DNA from: JBMOKT01 sp049323895
GTDB lineage: Bacteria > Bacillota > Peptococcia > Peptococcales > BICA1-8
DNA length: 64,000 nt
Assembly: GCA_049323895.1 (NCBI GenBank)
Contig: JBMOKT010000021.1
Span: 1 to 64,000, forward strand
Direction: 5' to 3'
This document shows, one piece after another, positions 10,001-18,844 of the stretch; the stretch's first letter is position 1; each line of letters starts with the position of its first letter. The position numbers and the translations under genes are program-made. The notes below the pieces were generated by a model. That model was given only the letters and a program-made list of their open reading frames with translations, was not told where the DNA came from and searched no databases.

Positions 10001-11181
10001 CTATTGATTTTTTCTATTTGATTCCATAATAAAGATAATGTAAGTACATCTTGAATGCTCTCCATAAAATTTTTATTTTCATTTACAAGCATAGTAAGTA
10101 TTATGCTTTTTTCTTCACTGCCTTTACTATTGAAATAGTAAAGTATTTGCTCATTATTTAGTTTATTAATTACATACTCATCAAAGTTAAAAAAAGTAGA
10201 TTTTAAAATGTGTTTATTGTAGCTTGACAGCCGTGAAGAAATAATTATTTTTTTCGTAGATTCTTTTTCTAATAAATCCTCAATAAATAATAGAACAGAA
10301 GTTATCCTATCATGTGGTATTTCATCCAAAGCATCAAGTAAATATATAAACTTATTACTGTTGTCTCCATGGAAAATATCTTGTTTATAATATGTTACAA
10401 TGCTTTCTAAACTTTTTAATGCTGTATTATTTAAATTAATATAGATAGGTATTGCTCCAATTTCTTGTATTTTTATAAGCTGCTCTTCAAGCGTTTCTTC
10501 TTCAAGGCCACCATAAATATGCAGTAACTTACACATACAAACACTTTTACCTGTCCCGGCTGAGCCCGTAAATAAATGTAGCTTTTTATCTGATTGAATA
10601 ATTTCATTTGCATATTCTGTTATTGATAACCTTTTTTCTATGCAAGACAAACTTAATTCTAAATATTCTCTTGACTGTAAAAGCGTACTCATTCGTACAC
10701 TTTTAGCATCTGAAATAAAACCAAGTATATCTGCTTCACCAAAGTAAAATTGAGCTAAATCTAAATTTCTCGGCTGATTTAAAACAGTCTTAAAGTTGTT
10801 TGGTAAGAACCACTCAACTGTAACTCCTTTGTTTTTGCATTTTGTTTCAATGCTTACTGCGCTATCACATGAAGTCTGAGCTTCTTGGTTTAAATATATA
10901 ACTATATGATGGAGGTTACTATAATTCTCTAATGCCTTATCCACTGAGTTCTCTATATTTTGGTAATTAATATTTTTATCAAAAAATTTTGCTTGAAAAC
11001 CATAATATTTTTCATCAGTATATTTAATGGGCTCCGTTTCCAACCCCACTTGATTAAAGTCAGTTCGAATTCCGTCATTTATCCCATACTTACGGCAAAA
11101 CAAGAAATAACACATGCTTTCGAAAGCCTCGGTAGCTTTGGGATGTTTAACCTCAAATTTTTTCCAGTTTATCTCTATCAT
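7081..11181 (-). CDS. NACHT/STAND NTPase with nuclease-like N-terminus
   Basis: This 1366-residue protein has three regions. Residues 1-150 have a helical start, then G-L-E-T-E-P and Y-Y-G-F-Q-A-K-F-F (residues 46-67), resembling the E...QxK half-sites of PD-(D/E)xK nucleases. Residues 200-330 hold a NACHT-type P-loop core: Walker A GSAGTGKS at 206-213, Walker B LLDALDE at 281-287, and an I-I-I-S-S-R sensor. The remaining thousand residues are helical and repeat-like, as in Avs and bNACHT sensor proteins. In known systems the C-terminal repeats recognise a phage protein and the N-terminal effector is then released. That role is inference here. It sits in an operon with a HEPN protein and an Mrr-like nuclease. 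Confidence 0.75.
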   Translation of the reverse strand: MIEINWKKFEVKHPKATEAFESMCYFLFCRKYGINDGIRTDFNQVGLETEPIKYTDEKYYGFQAKFFDKNINYQNIENSVDKALENYSNLHHIVIYLNQEAQTSCDSAVSIETKCKNKGVTVEWFLPNNFKTVLNQPRNLDLAQFYFGEADILGFISDAKSVRMSTLLQSREYLELSLSCIEKRLSITEYANEIIQSDKKLHLFTGSAGTGKSVCMCKLLHIYGGLEEETLEEQLIKIQEIGAIPIYINLNNTALKSLESIVTYYKQDIFHGDNSNKFIYLLDALDEIPHDRITSVLLFIEDLLEKESTKKIIISSRLSSYNKHILKSTFFNFDEYVINKLNNEQILYYFNSKGSEEKSIILTMLVNENKNFMESIQDVLTLSLLWNQIEKINRSSSLTDLMKYSTSEILKNIHHRKYLESLNLPNPKEVSIIELNKRIAFSLFERDITSIGYSDLYDIIGNLFPKCDYKSLNEIIGYLADSFFDITATNESYAFAYQHRRFAEYFTILELEEKIEKDLNYLRTQNIIINVDLFEKMLIPYLQNKALEEKDLSLAFLVGLFNVYLGNDRAWGVDKSFYFWTDWIVYAVASQNNLIFESISQDQSLPFHEFFKYIPEKIIYHLSKQSVKASFNDEMKQFFKIYISLISSMNKFDKQTFIAGMMRNYDEIMKLSQEKKYYYNSISVKDNNLVWKNITYINTVIKQDKIHEMVNIALEKSKEINIDDLFGEYIGTDLLYLSSLYYNLILHHSDKCSEIITKMNLNQLSVFAISLAKPECIKKLFENASLKQSLKELCAPEVTTGNLSGVLNIALKNILELELSQKEVKLAQEFFNNNKLLSVSVFWKDHCDTVALLLYSFKEYSIWNKVELSIKKYVEAYSTFIKMFTKSYSISKFVRSIKPNMFKNDEADYYIRILLGKALALADDEDIHLKGAIAYINGIPNDGGLLVIYHTMKLFNSSRFEKLLNVTDLTKLYTPEIYQDIDFTSTSDSLFMLSFILSKHNNPLSYEVLLKGISNGILRMNDRKDTIGDYKLLDSLEILLKNNWISSDVLINYLTRILKIAEVMNSRHIENDTHGIVMRLLREYNFDAAQFYYEKISTLQETYNLIHLDYALAMVYRGMNIRQIENCLKNISADYDRYYQKISWDSFYYKIEAYLNIANSDFYSDYEQKECFKKACGEIQSLVDAGWEKELKRAEYEIYTQLCTKYGKEVDVEKEKEIDYPVSAKKEQEVKTLDILREIEEEAELDELFKKLESNYLLDSFEVNDLLIEKCINIYGNIDSIFGLLEKLHYPSSTRYSYNSEYFWMTVVSALKNQKSKNSMVDFLIKSGGGHDGFSELIKIYGFLDSKEICIRAFDTMLKSIEFLLC

Positions 11182-11243
11182 GTTTAACCTCTTTCGTTTC
11201 GCCCGTTAATGATTTCATTTAGAAGATAAGTTACCATCTATTT

Positions 11244-12809
11244 CTAAAAAATTTGTTTCCATTCATCTTCATATTTATCTAATGACATATGACCAATCTT
11301 TATATCGAAAGATCTATTCTTACTCCTTATTTGCTCCTCACGATGAACGGCCAAGACTAAAAGAATAATTGCTTCTCTTGCATACTGTACTAAGGCCATA
11401 GTGGCATCTTTAAAATCAGATAAATACACTGATTTTGCTAATGAATCGCTTAATGCAGAATCTTCATGAAGAAAAAACATTAAATCGTGCACTTTTAAAT
11501 AGCGATGTTCAAGTGCATGCCTTATATCTGCAATTTGTTTGATAGCAGGTTCCAAATAATCATGCTTAACTTTTTTCTTTCCTATATCTTTAAACAACCA
11601 ATATAAACCGATTAATGGATGATTATATGTCTCGATTCCTGTCATATTTTTCTTTAAATCTATAGCTCCACTTTTCGCTGCTTTTTTTCTTTCCCAAATG
11701 CTTTTGAAAGACACGTCTCTCTCATCAAGTCCTAATTCAAAATAATCATTAATGAAAAAGGCTATTCTATCAAATAAAGAATATAAACTCCTATATGCGC
11801 ACTTTATTTTTTCAATACCTAGACCATAAACAGGATAGTCAAGTGTATTATATAAGTAAACATCATTATCAGAGTAATGTTTTCCCGTACTATTTATTCC
11901 ATCATATATCATATATCTGGCAGAAACATATTCTTGCTTCAACTGATTAAACAGTCCTTGAAATTTAACCCCGACATTGATGCCGGTTACAATATCCGGA
12001 AGATGAATGCAGTCATGTGCAACCAACGAATGGTAAAAAACATCATTTAGGGTGTTAAGATACAGATTATTATCTAAACACCATTTTCTATAGTTCTTTT
12101 CTACTTTTGATTTTCCTAAAGGAAATTTTTCAAATTTATATGGTTCACTCAAGAATTCTATTGGGAAGCATTTCTCTAATCTTTCTTTTTGTTTTATAAA
12201 ATAATCCCTGGCATCATCATGTAGATTACCTTCTAATGCTTCTAATAATAATTGATAGGCTTCGTTACAAAATATGTCGCTATGTCCCTTGTCATAATCA
12301 TACTCGGCGTATGTAATCAATTTGCATGCCATATTTCCTACAGCCATAGGAAAGTAATTTGCAATACTAAATTCTAATTCAGATATAGATTTTAACAATC
12401 TTCCGCATTGATATAAATCATTAGCATAATTCGTATATGCCATAAGTAAATAATTCAAATAGTATTGTTTTTCTTCATTACTTGCTTCATTCCAAACTGA
12501 CTCATTATTTCTAAATTTATTGAAGAAATCTATACTTCTTCTGAACAAATAAATGCAAAATTCAAAATCGGATTCATTATTGCATTCCTCAGAATATTTC
12601 ATTGCCCCATTATGTACTATTGAAATATAGTTACCAAATGAGGTCGCACCATGATAGGCCAAAATTGCCTTTTCTAAATCTGTGTATTCTGATGAGTCAA
12701 GCATTTTATAACAATCTTCTGCTATTCTATTTAAAGCTTGATAGTCTCTTTTATCAAATGCTTGATCAGCATATCGAGCAATTTTATTAATATTTTCATT
12801 TATCGGCAT
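11244..12809 (-). CDS. LA2681-type HEPN protein
   Basis: The product has 521 residues. The N-terminal half is helical with repeat-like spacing of aromatic residues. The C-terminal half matches the LA2681-like HEPN domain, with the key R-H-A-L-E-H (R-x4-H) motif near residue 430 followed by RYLKVHD. HEPN domains with R-x4-6-H are often RNases in defence and toxin systems. The gene starts at an ATG 14 bases after the preceding gene and lies 62 bases before the NACHT gene, so one transcript is likely. It may be an RNase effector or a partner of the NACHT sensor; I cannot tell which. Confidence 0.75.
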   Translation of the reverse strand: MPINENINKIARYADQAFDKRDYQALNRIAEDCYKMLDSSEYTDLEKAILAYHGATSFGNYISIVHNGAMKYSEECNNESDFEFCIYLFRRSIDFFNKFRNNESVWNEASNEEKQYYLNYLLMAYTNYANDLYQCGRLLKSISELEFSIANYFPMAVGNMACKLITYAEYDYDKGHSDIFCNEAYQLLLEALEGNLHDDARDYFIKQKERLEKCFPIEFLSEPYKFEKFPLGKSKVEKNYRKWCLDNNLYLNTLNDVFYHSLVAHDCIHLPDIVTGINVGVKFQGLFNQLKQEYVSARYMIYDGINSTGKHYSDNDVYLYNTLDYPVYGLGIEKIKCAYRSLYSLFDRIAFFINDYFELGLDERDVSFKSIWERKKAAKSGAIDLKKNMTGIETYNHPLIGLYWLFKDIGKKKVKHDYLEPAIKQIADIRHALEHRYLKVHDLMFFLHEDSALSDSLAKSVYLSDFKDATMALVQYAREAIILLVLAVHREEQIRSKNRSFDIKIGHMSLDKYEDEWKQIF

Positions 12810-12823
12810 GGAACTATCCCTTC

Positions 12824-13444
12824 TTACTTGGCATGATTTTGTCGATAATAATACGGTATATATCCGTTTAAAGGATCTAAAATCTTTGGTGGGTGCTCAC
12901 ACTTTATAATTTCATCTTTACTAATTGCTCCAAAAACTTTAAATCCGCAATTATTTCCATCACCAGATTGGATTCTCTCATTAAGATCTTCTAAATAGTC
13001 TGGCGGAATCTTTTCAATAGGTATATCACAATAAAAAATCGTTGGAATTCCTTTTTTTAATCTCTCTTGGCAGAATAGTTCTGCTGCCATTCCGCAAATA
13101 AATTCGCTGCCGTAAATTAAGTAATGACCACAGTAATCAATCAACTCATCTCTTGTAAGAGTTAGCCATACATATTTCTGCGAGTCCATTAAACTCGTCC
13201 AGTGGGAATTAAATACCTTAATTATCTTATCTTCACTTATCCTGTCATTTTGGAGTAAGTATAAAGCAAGTTTTAACGTTTCATTTTTACTGATTGGAAC
13301 TATACCATTTTCATAGTAAGTATCCAAAGAGAGAGGACGACATCCATGATAGCCTCTAATATGGCTATACTCTTTCTTTAGATCCAGGTGCTTATACAAA
13401 ACATTTGTATTGATTTCATCAAAAACTAATACGTGTTTTTTCAT
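12824..13444 (-). CDS. Uncharacterised protein, weakly ADP-ribosyltransferase-like
   Basis: The 206-residue product is not recognised with confidence. Near residue 30 it has R-G-Y-H-G-C-R-P followed by YYENGI, a pattern seen in the first strand and helix of some ADP-ribosyltransferase-fold proteins (Y-H-G-T/C-R...). It has no signal peptide or membrane segment. It is the first gene of the operon with the HEPN, NACHT and Mrr-like genes. The start at 13444 comes after a long leader that contains a hairpin. If it is an ADP-ribosyltransferase it would add a third potential effector to this cassette. Confidence 0.4.
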   Translation of the reverse strand: MKKHVLVFDEINTNVLYKHLDLKKEYSHIRGYHGCRPLSLDTYYENGIVPISKNETLKLALYLLQNDRISEDKIIKVFNSHWTSLMDSQKYVWLTLTRDELIDYCGHYLIYGSEFICGMAAELFCQERLKKGIPTIFYCDIPIEKIPPDYLEDLNERIQSGDGNNCGFKVFGAISKDEIIKCEHPPKILDPLNGYIPYYYRQNHAK

Positions 13445-13794
13445 TATATTTACAACCTTAAATCAATTCTTTTATATTTATCAAATTGAGCCATACAAAA
13501 ATGCATGGCTCAATTACAGAATTTTACTAAAATTCATGTCATTATTTGTATTATACCATATTTTAGGCGGTAATAATAGAACATTTTATTACACCGCTAT
13601 CCTCCATTTGCTATAATACTACTTCAAATCTGCCAACACCAAACCCTCAGCACACTGAGGATTTTAGTTTAAAGCTTTTACCTTTGGCAGGAACAGCCAC
13701 CCTTTGCTTGAAACTTTCCGTTTCCAAACTAAATTCAACTTCTTCTCAGTTAAGTCTCTGATCTGAACAGGAAGTTTCTGGCATTACTTACAAT
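13445..13794 (-). promoter_or_regulatory. Promoter and leader of the HEPN-NACHT operon; recombinase terminator
   Basis: On the minus strand a TATAAT lies at 13550-13555, about 105 bases before the first start codon of the operon. The leader contains a strong hairpin at 13485-13514 (ATTGAGCCAT pairing with ATGGCTCAAT), which could be a regulatory site. Further upstream, at 13650-13672, CCTCAG-TGTG-CTGAGG forms a likely terminator for the recombinase gene. Confidence 0.5.
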
Positions 13795-15036
13795 TTAGAT
13801 ATTAGCCTTTAAGTGCGAACCATCCTTGTTTCGTACGATGATATATTTATCAAAAACTTCTATTTTATTGACTTTGTCTTTAACAATCTTCTCATCATAA
13901 TGACCATCGCATAGCAGTTCACTCAATCTTTCTCTAATCCACGCTTCGTGTAAAGTTGGGGAGGCTGAACATTGTTGTTTGCCTTTCTCAATACGTGTAG
14001 AGCATCTCCAGACTACTTTGCCTCTTTCCGTCCTTCTCCGATAAGGCGCTCCGCAATCACCGCACACAAGCAAATTCCCCAGAAAGTATTTACCGTTATA
14101 TTTTCCGCTGGCTTCTACAGAGCCATCCTCTTTGCGGACAAGCCTTGAACGCTTAGTCATTTCCTCCTGTACCTTATCAAATATTTCGGCGGAAACAATG
14201 GCGGGATGGCTGTCTTTCACATAATATCGGTTACGTTGTCCGATATTTTTCCTTTTCTTACCAGTCATAAAATCCTCTGTAAAGGTCTTTTGCAGCAACG
14301 TATCTCCCTTGTATTTTTCGTTGGCCAACATCCTTTGAATCGTTTTTGCATCCCAAATCCCCTTGCCCGTTACTGTTTTAATCCCCTGTGATTCCAGATA
14401 AGTCTTAATTTGTCCCAATGACAGACCCTGCAAATATAAATCAAATATCTTTCTGACTACTTCTGCCTGTTCCGGCACAATTACAATCTCACCGTCAACA
14501 CAGTCATATCCCATGAAGTTCTTATACTTAGTGAAGATATCGCCTTTTTCGAATTTGCGTTGAAATCCCCACTGAATATTTTCGCTGGTATTCCGGCTTT
14601 CATCCTGTGCCAGCATACCTCTCAGAGTAATCTCGAATTCTTTATTTACTTCGATTGAATCCAGCTTCTCATTTTCAAAATGCATATTGATCCCTCGCTC
14701 TCTCAAAAATCTTATTATCTTCAAAACCTCCAGCGTATCCCTCGATACCCTACTGATTGACTTGGTAATAATATAATCAATTTTACTTTTTGCCGCTTTC
14801 CTTAGCATCTTGTCCAGCCCGGTTCTGCCGCTCCGGTGCAATCCGCTTTCAATGTCATAGAAAACACCAGCAAAAAGCCAGTTAGGATGGCTTTTTATCA
14901 TCTTTGTATAGGTCTTTATCTGAATCTCAAGGCTGCGCAGTTGTTCCGGTCCTAATGTACTGACCCGGCAGTAGGCGGCAACCCTTAGCTTTTTATTCTC
15001 TTTAGGTATAGTCGGAATAATTCTGACATTTTTCAT
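13795..15036 (-). CDS. Serine recombinase, cassette type, copy 1
   Basis: This is a large serine recombinase of 413 residues. It has an N-terminal catalytic resolvase domain with R-V-A-A-Y-C-R-V-S-T (nucleophile Ser), then S-R-V-S-R-D-T, a recombinase domain, and a zinc ribbon with C-G-D-C-G and C-S. It would cut and rejoin DNA at two short sites. It is about 85% identical by eye to the recombinase at 23.5-24.8 kb. The ATG at 15036 follows AAGGATTGAG. Boundary repeat D lies about 150 bases upstream, in a block shared with the other copy, which suggests the repeat is its own site. Confidence 0.88.
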   Translation of the reverse strand: MKNVRIIPTIPKENKKLRVAAYCRVSTLGPEQLRSLEIQIKTYTKMIKSHPNWLFAGVFYDIESGLHRSGRTGLDKMLRKAAKSKIDYIITKSISRVSRDTLEVLKIIRFLRERGINMHFENEKLDSIEVNKEFEITLRGMLAQDESRNTSENIQWGFQRKFEKGDIFTKYKNFMGYDCVDGEIVIVPEQAEVVRKIFDLYLQGLSLGQIKTYLESQGIKTVTGKGIWDAKTIQRMLANEKYKGDTLLQKTFTEDFMTGKKRKNIGQRNRYYVKDSHPAIVSAEIFDKVQEEMTKRSRLVRKEDGSVEASGKYNGKYFLGNLLVCGDCGAPYRRRTERGKVVWRCSTRIEKGKQQCSASPTLHEAWIRERLSELLCDGHYDEKIVKDKVNKIEVFDKYIIVRNKDGSHLKANI

Positions 15037-15436
15037 CTCAATCCTTATCATTTATGTAAAATGGGTAACCATATATATTCTACCAAAAAGAAAAGACGTG
15101 AGAGCATCCTCACGTCAAATCATGTTTTCACTCATAATCCCACAATCCCTTATTTATCAAGGTTTCTGGCGTTGCAACAGGATTATGGCTTCCACGTGCC
15201 TTGAGGATACAAAAAAGATGTCGTGAAGACCTACTAGTTCCTTGGTGGAGGGTTATTTTTCTCGAAAACCGATAACCCCTTTTTCTAAGAGCAACCCTCC
15301 ACCCATAACTAATGCGATGAGCATCTGGTTAGGGGTTAATAGTAAAAGCCACCACCGTCAAGGACAAATTACCCGTGAATTTTAAACCGGCTTAATTGTG
15401 GATGCGGTTGGATATGAATAAATTACACATCGTAAA
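15037..15436. other. Recombinase upstream region with boundary repeat D
   Basis: A perfect hairpin GACGTGAG...CTCACGTC lies at about 15093-15117, followed by the long shared block (15120-15189) and repeat D. Beyond D are inverted repeats: GGTGGAGGGTT at 15244-15254 pairs with AACCCTCCACC at 15293-15303. No gene is supported here. Confidence 0.6.
15190..15254 (-). repeat. Boundary repeat, copy D
   Basis: The core TGCCTTGAGGATACAAAAAA is intact, with GATGTCG and CCTTGGTGG ends and a different middle. It lies between the stop of the gene at 15437 and the recombinase copy 1 gene. It marks the border between the NACHT cassette and the ubiquitin-like cassette. Confidence 0.8.
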
Positions 15437-16750
15437 TCAGTCCTCATCCTTTGTATAAGTACCGCCAATCGTCTCCATGAAAATATTTCTAAACGGCGCG
15501 TCAAGCGATGCGCATACAAGATCAGCCCAAACCACGTGCGAGAGATTGTCACCTCTGACGCACCATATCTTGTAATGCAGATTTCCATACGCTCCAATCG
15601 ACACTCCAGTTATCTTTTCTGCGTCACTGTATTTAGCTTCGAAGATTTCTCTGCTATACTGGTTTACTGAAAAGTCGATATGTTCAAAGGCTTCACACGT
15701 CGGATAGTAGGTCCCGTGAATGTAATTCGTAATGATTACGTCCTCGTCACTCTCAAAGATTTCGGGATTCCAAAGCTGTTCGACATTCACATGGTAGAAC
15801 TCTGCCCCGGTTTCATCAGTTCCGCGCTTGATGTAAACAAGGATTTTATGCAGCGTCTGAGGATCAAAATGCACTATGGTTTCTTTACCACTCTTTATCT
15901 GCTCAGTGATATTATCGAAGTTGAGTGTAATCCCACGCCATTTTTGGAAGTCCGTAGTAGCCGTACTGACCATTCGGGAATAGAGCACGGCGAGGTTTTC
16001 ATCGCACCGTGTGAGAATTTGCACATTCGGTTTTATTCTCTGGATTATTTCAATTGTTTTCGGCGCGTCAGATGCAGGGCTCCCAATAGACGTATCAAGG
16101 AAAATATTATAGAGATAGTATTTATCGTTCAACCTGAACCCTTGCCGCTCAAATTCTGCCTCCGTCACATCACTCAGTCCATATTTATCAATAGGCAGTG
16201 TCAGTTTTTCATGACTGATGATCTCGTCTATATCATGAATCCCGTGAGCAAAACTTTCCATAAGCGAGAAAATAAAAAGAAAAACAAGGCGTTCCTCGTC
16301 AATATGGAAGTTGTCCAAATACCCTATCTTCCCTTCGATGGCGTCGGAAACAGCGACCATATGCTCCATCTCGCCGCGTCCGACGGAAATGATTATCTTT
16401 CCGCAAGTGGCTATATACATCCGATTTCCGTTACGAGGGTTTCCAAGGTCGTCAGGGTTAATACCAAGGCAATACCGCAATAATTCTTCGGTATCAATAT
16501 TTGCGGCATCAATCATCGCTCGAAACTTATCAACGGTATCCAGCAATGGCGCCGGAATTACAGCATTTGGAGTGAAGAAGAGATATGTTGGTACCGCGTA
16601 ATATTTCAGGAACTTGTTAGGATATTCAATATGGAAAACGCCACCGTGCGGCGCTTTTTTCATAGAACGCAAATAATAATTGATTATCCAAAACTCCTGC
16701 GTGCTGATTATGTCATTAATAAGAATGTTCAGTTTTTCAGAAAAAATCAT
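15437..16750 (-). CDS. Uncharacterised 437-residue protein
   Basis: The family is not recognised. The protein is of mixed helix and strand composition, without membrane segments, signal peptide or P-loop. Features seen are an aromatic N-terminal half, an NPRNGNRMYIA segment near residue 103, and acidic loops such as FIMEN-like and ESDEDV near 330. GGAGG seven bases before the ATG at 16750 supports the start. A 267-codon frame on the other strand has no ribosome site and is taken as a shadow. The gene is the last one in the cassette, downstream of the ubiquitin-like operon but separated from it by a terminator, so it probably has its own promoter. Confidence 0.7.
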   Translation of the reverse strand: MIFSEKLNILINDIISTQEFWIINYYLRSMKKAPHGGVFHIEYPNKFLKYYAVPTYLFFTPNAVIPAPLLDTVDKFRAMIDAANIDTEELLRYCLGINPDDLGNPRNGNRMYIATCGKIIISVGRGEMEHMVAVSDAIEGKIGYLDNFHIDEERLVFLFIFSLMESFAHGIHDIDEIISHEKLTLPIDKYGLSDVTEAEFERQGFRLNDKYYLYNIFLDTSIGSPASDAPKTIEIIQRIKPNVQILTRCDENLAVLYSRMVSTATTDFQKWRGITLNFDNITEQIKSGKETIVHFDPQTLHKILVYIKRGTDETGAEFYHVNVEQLWNPEIFESDEDVIITNYIHGTYYPTCEAFEHIDFSVNQYSREIFEAKYSDAEKITGVSIGAYGNLHYKIWCVRGDNLSHVVWADLVCASLDAPFRNIFMETIGGTYTKDED

Positions 16751-17109
16751 TATAAATCCTCCACACCGGGCAAAGTATAGCCTGATCTAATAAGATGAGT
16801 ACATTTTACAGTTACAATGGTATAACTTCATCTTTCGCCTTATAACATAGAAACCCGCCGCCACCCTTTTAGGATCAAAAGAGCGTTATCTTTTTTCGGC
16901 ATAACATAGTGCAGCTACAACTTTACCAGCCAGTAAAAATTGTGTGTAATAAAACTTTCAAACTTGTTGTGGTTTGAGAGCTTTATTCTGAACAATTATT
17001 CAATTCAATTAGAATAGTCATAGTCCCCAACAGAACGTTTAGACCTCCCCATTCTGTAGGGATACTTATTAAGTGGTCCCTGCATACTCCGCAATTCAAG
17101 TCTTAATAA
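16751..17109. other. Intergenic stretch with bidirectional terminator
   Basis: This holds the 3' end of the ubiquitin-like operon and the presumed promoter of the 437-residue gene. The clear element is a hairpin at 16948-16987, described separately. A GCCGCC...CGGC-type pairing near 16855-16905 (CCGCC...CTTTTTTCGGC) is weak. Confidence 0.45.
16948..16987. terminator. Bidirectional terminator
   Basis: AATAAAACTTTCAAAC pairs with GTTTGAGAGCTTTATT across a short loop, giving T runs in both directions. Similar hairpins with the same AATAAA...TTTATT arms lie at 25081-25124 and 52322-52366, each at the border of a cargo block. Confidence 0.7.
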
Positions 17110-17448
17110 TTACTTGCACCAGATTACCTTGTTTTCGGTAATAAAATAGTGAGAGCAGCACTTAGTGTTGCGCATATATACAGAAGGTGTAATCGTAACT
17201 TTTTGTTTTTTACTATTCTCTTGCGAAGTCACTATTGACCAATAAGGTGAAATGACCGGACTTAATGAAAGGCTGATTAATTCACCACATCCACAAGGGC
17301 ATTTGTAACGAACCCAGGTAAACGTAGTTCCTTTCTTGGTCAACACAAGAGTTTTAGAAGGAATTTCAATAGACTTTCCAGGCTCAGCAATAATGACTGT
17401 CTTAAACCTATCCTTCTGGAAAATGAAATTTATCAATCTCTTAAACAT
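17110..17448 (-). CDS. DUF6527 protein of the ubiquitin-like operon
   Basis: The product has 112 residues. The centre holds Y-K-C-P-C-G-C-G (residues about 68-75) and the end holds C-C-S-H-Y-F-I-T-E. These cysteines and the histidine suit a metal site and match the DUF6527 pattern, also present in the second ubiquitin-like operon (49211-49594). DUF6527 genes recur in bacterial operons with E1, E2 and ubiquitin-like proteins. Its role there is best regarded as a peptidase-like or accessory function not proven here. The start ATG overlaps the JAB-E1 stop by 8 bases, so translation is coupled. Confidence 0.72.
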   Translation of the reverse strand: MFKRLINFIFQKDRFKTVIIAEPGKSIEIPSKTLVLTKKGTTFTWVRYKCPCGCGELISLSLSPVISPYWSIVTSQENSKKQKVTITPSVYMRNTKCCSHYFITENKVIWCK

Positions 17449-18844
17449 GATCTTTGTTTGGCCAATACATATCGAGGAATGTATCGCTGTCTCCTCTTCC
17501 TAATTTTTCTGACAAACCACAAATACAGTCTGATTTTTTAGCCAAATCATTCACGCCATCATTGGTAAAACGGTCACTATAGTATTTGTATACCTTATGA
17601 CTGTTTCTATGGATATCTCTCATTCCAAGAAGCATATAGAGCATTTCATTAATTGCTTGGGAAGCAATCATAGTATTATAAGTGACTGATTGCACATTGT
17701 CATCCTTTAGCTCCTTGGCATATCCGATTTTTAACTGCCTGCTATATTCTTCAGGGGACATCATTTCCGATGCACACTTAGCCATATCTATAACTTCGCG
17801 GCACAATAAGCACGCTCGATCAGGAGTTATAATGTCGATCCTGCCCAATACATCATGCAATACTCCATTTCTTGAATCAAATGCAATTCCCATATCGATA
17901 AGGGGGATATAATAAAATCGAGATAGTTGATTTAGTATTAGTCTTGTGAAGTTGGTGTCATCCAGACATGAAAAAATCATGTCGCAATCCTTCAATTTTC
18001 CGCCAGTAATAGCATTGTCCAGTTTTTCAGAGATTGCTATAACTGAAGTTGAAAGGTCTAAGCCACTAATCATTTCAGCCATAATTTCCGTTTTCAAACG
18101 TTTTTCATCTGCAGCTTTAGTTCCATGCATTCGTGTAATATTAGAAGCATCGAACTGGTCGTGATCGACTATCGTAATTTTACCAATTCCCATTCTACCT
18201 AGCATTTCAATGAGAGCTGATCCTGTACCGCCACAGCCAATGACACCAATGTGAAGATCGGCCATCCTATACTGCATGTCTTTACCAAAGGCACGAATGT
18301 TTCTATCTAGTTTCTGCAAGTTAATAGCCCTTGCTTCAGGTTGCTTAATAGAATTGATAATGCGATATTGATTTCCAACTACTTTTAACCGATGAATCTC
18401 TTGAAATTCTTTTAAAATAGGCTCAAATACCCGCCCTTCAAAAGTAGATGCATCATTGAATACCAGACTTCCTTGATAACCCTTATTACTTCTGTTCCAA
18501 GCGCAGGCCAGTAATTTCGACTCTTGCTCATCGTCAAGTTCGCTGAACCCAAGATATCCATTGAAATGGGAATGCACAATAAAGAAACACTGGTTCGTGA
18601 TTGCTGCGCGTTTAATGACTGATTCATATGCCTCACAACTGTACTCAATACGTTTATCACTGTTATAAATTATGTGCTCTTGTGATATAGGAAAGACTTC
18701 TCTTACAAGAAAGGCTATTTTATTGGGAGTTTCAGACAACCCGCATAAAATGCAGGCTGCCTGTTCCTTCCCATCTTTAAAAAGATGCTGTTGTAAGCGT
18801 TCATATTCCCCTTGGAGGAAGGTTATTTCTCTGTTCAAATTCAC
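17441..18844 (-). CDS. JAB peptidase-E1 (ThiF-like) fusion
   Basis: Two enzymes in one chain of about 468 residues. The N-terminal JAB/JAMM domain has H93-S-H95 and S103-E-L-D106, the zinc site of deubiquitinase-like metalloproteases. The C-terminal E1-like domain has the nucleotide-binding G-C-G-G-T-G-S at residues 205-211 (numbered from GTG at 18850), the N-I-T-R arginine, and A-C-L-L-C. It would activate the ubiquitin-like protein with ATP and possibly trim or remove it. A GTG at 18844 has an AGGAAGG site in good position and is preferred to the GTG two codons earlier. The gene overlaps the E2 stop. Confidence 0.85.
   Translation of the reverse strand: MNLNREITFLQGEYERLQQHLFKDGKEQAACILCGLSETPNKIAFLVREVFPISQEHIIYNSDKRIEYSCEAYESVIKRAAITNQCFFIVHSHFNGYLGFSELDDEQESKLLACAWNRSNKGYQGSLVFNDASTFEGRVFEPILKEFQEIHRLKVVGNQYRIINSIKQPEARAINLQKLDRNIRAFGKDMQYRMADLHIGVIGCGGTGSALIEMLGRMGIGKITIVDHDQFDASNITRMHGTKAADEKRLKTEIMAEMISGLDLSTSVIAISEKLDNAITGGKLKDCDMIFSCLDDTNFTRLILNQLSRFYYIPLIDMGIAFDSRNGVLHDVLGRIDIITPDRACLLCREVIDMAKCASEMMSPEEYSRQLKIGYAKELKDDNVQSVTYNTMIASQAINEMLYMLLGMRDIHRNSHKVYKYYSDRFTNDGVNDLAKKSDCICGLSEKLGRGDSDTFLDMYWPNKDHV

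Noticed and set aside
15680..16483. 267-codon frame on the plus strand
   Set aside because: It lies wholly inside the minus-strand 437-residue gene, which has a GGAGG site and normal codon use. No ribosome site or family signal was seen for the plus frame.
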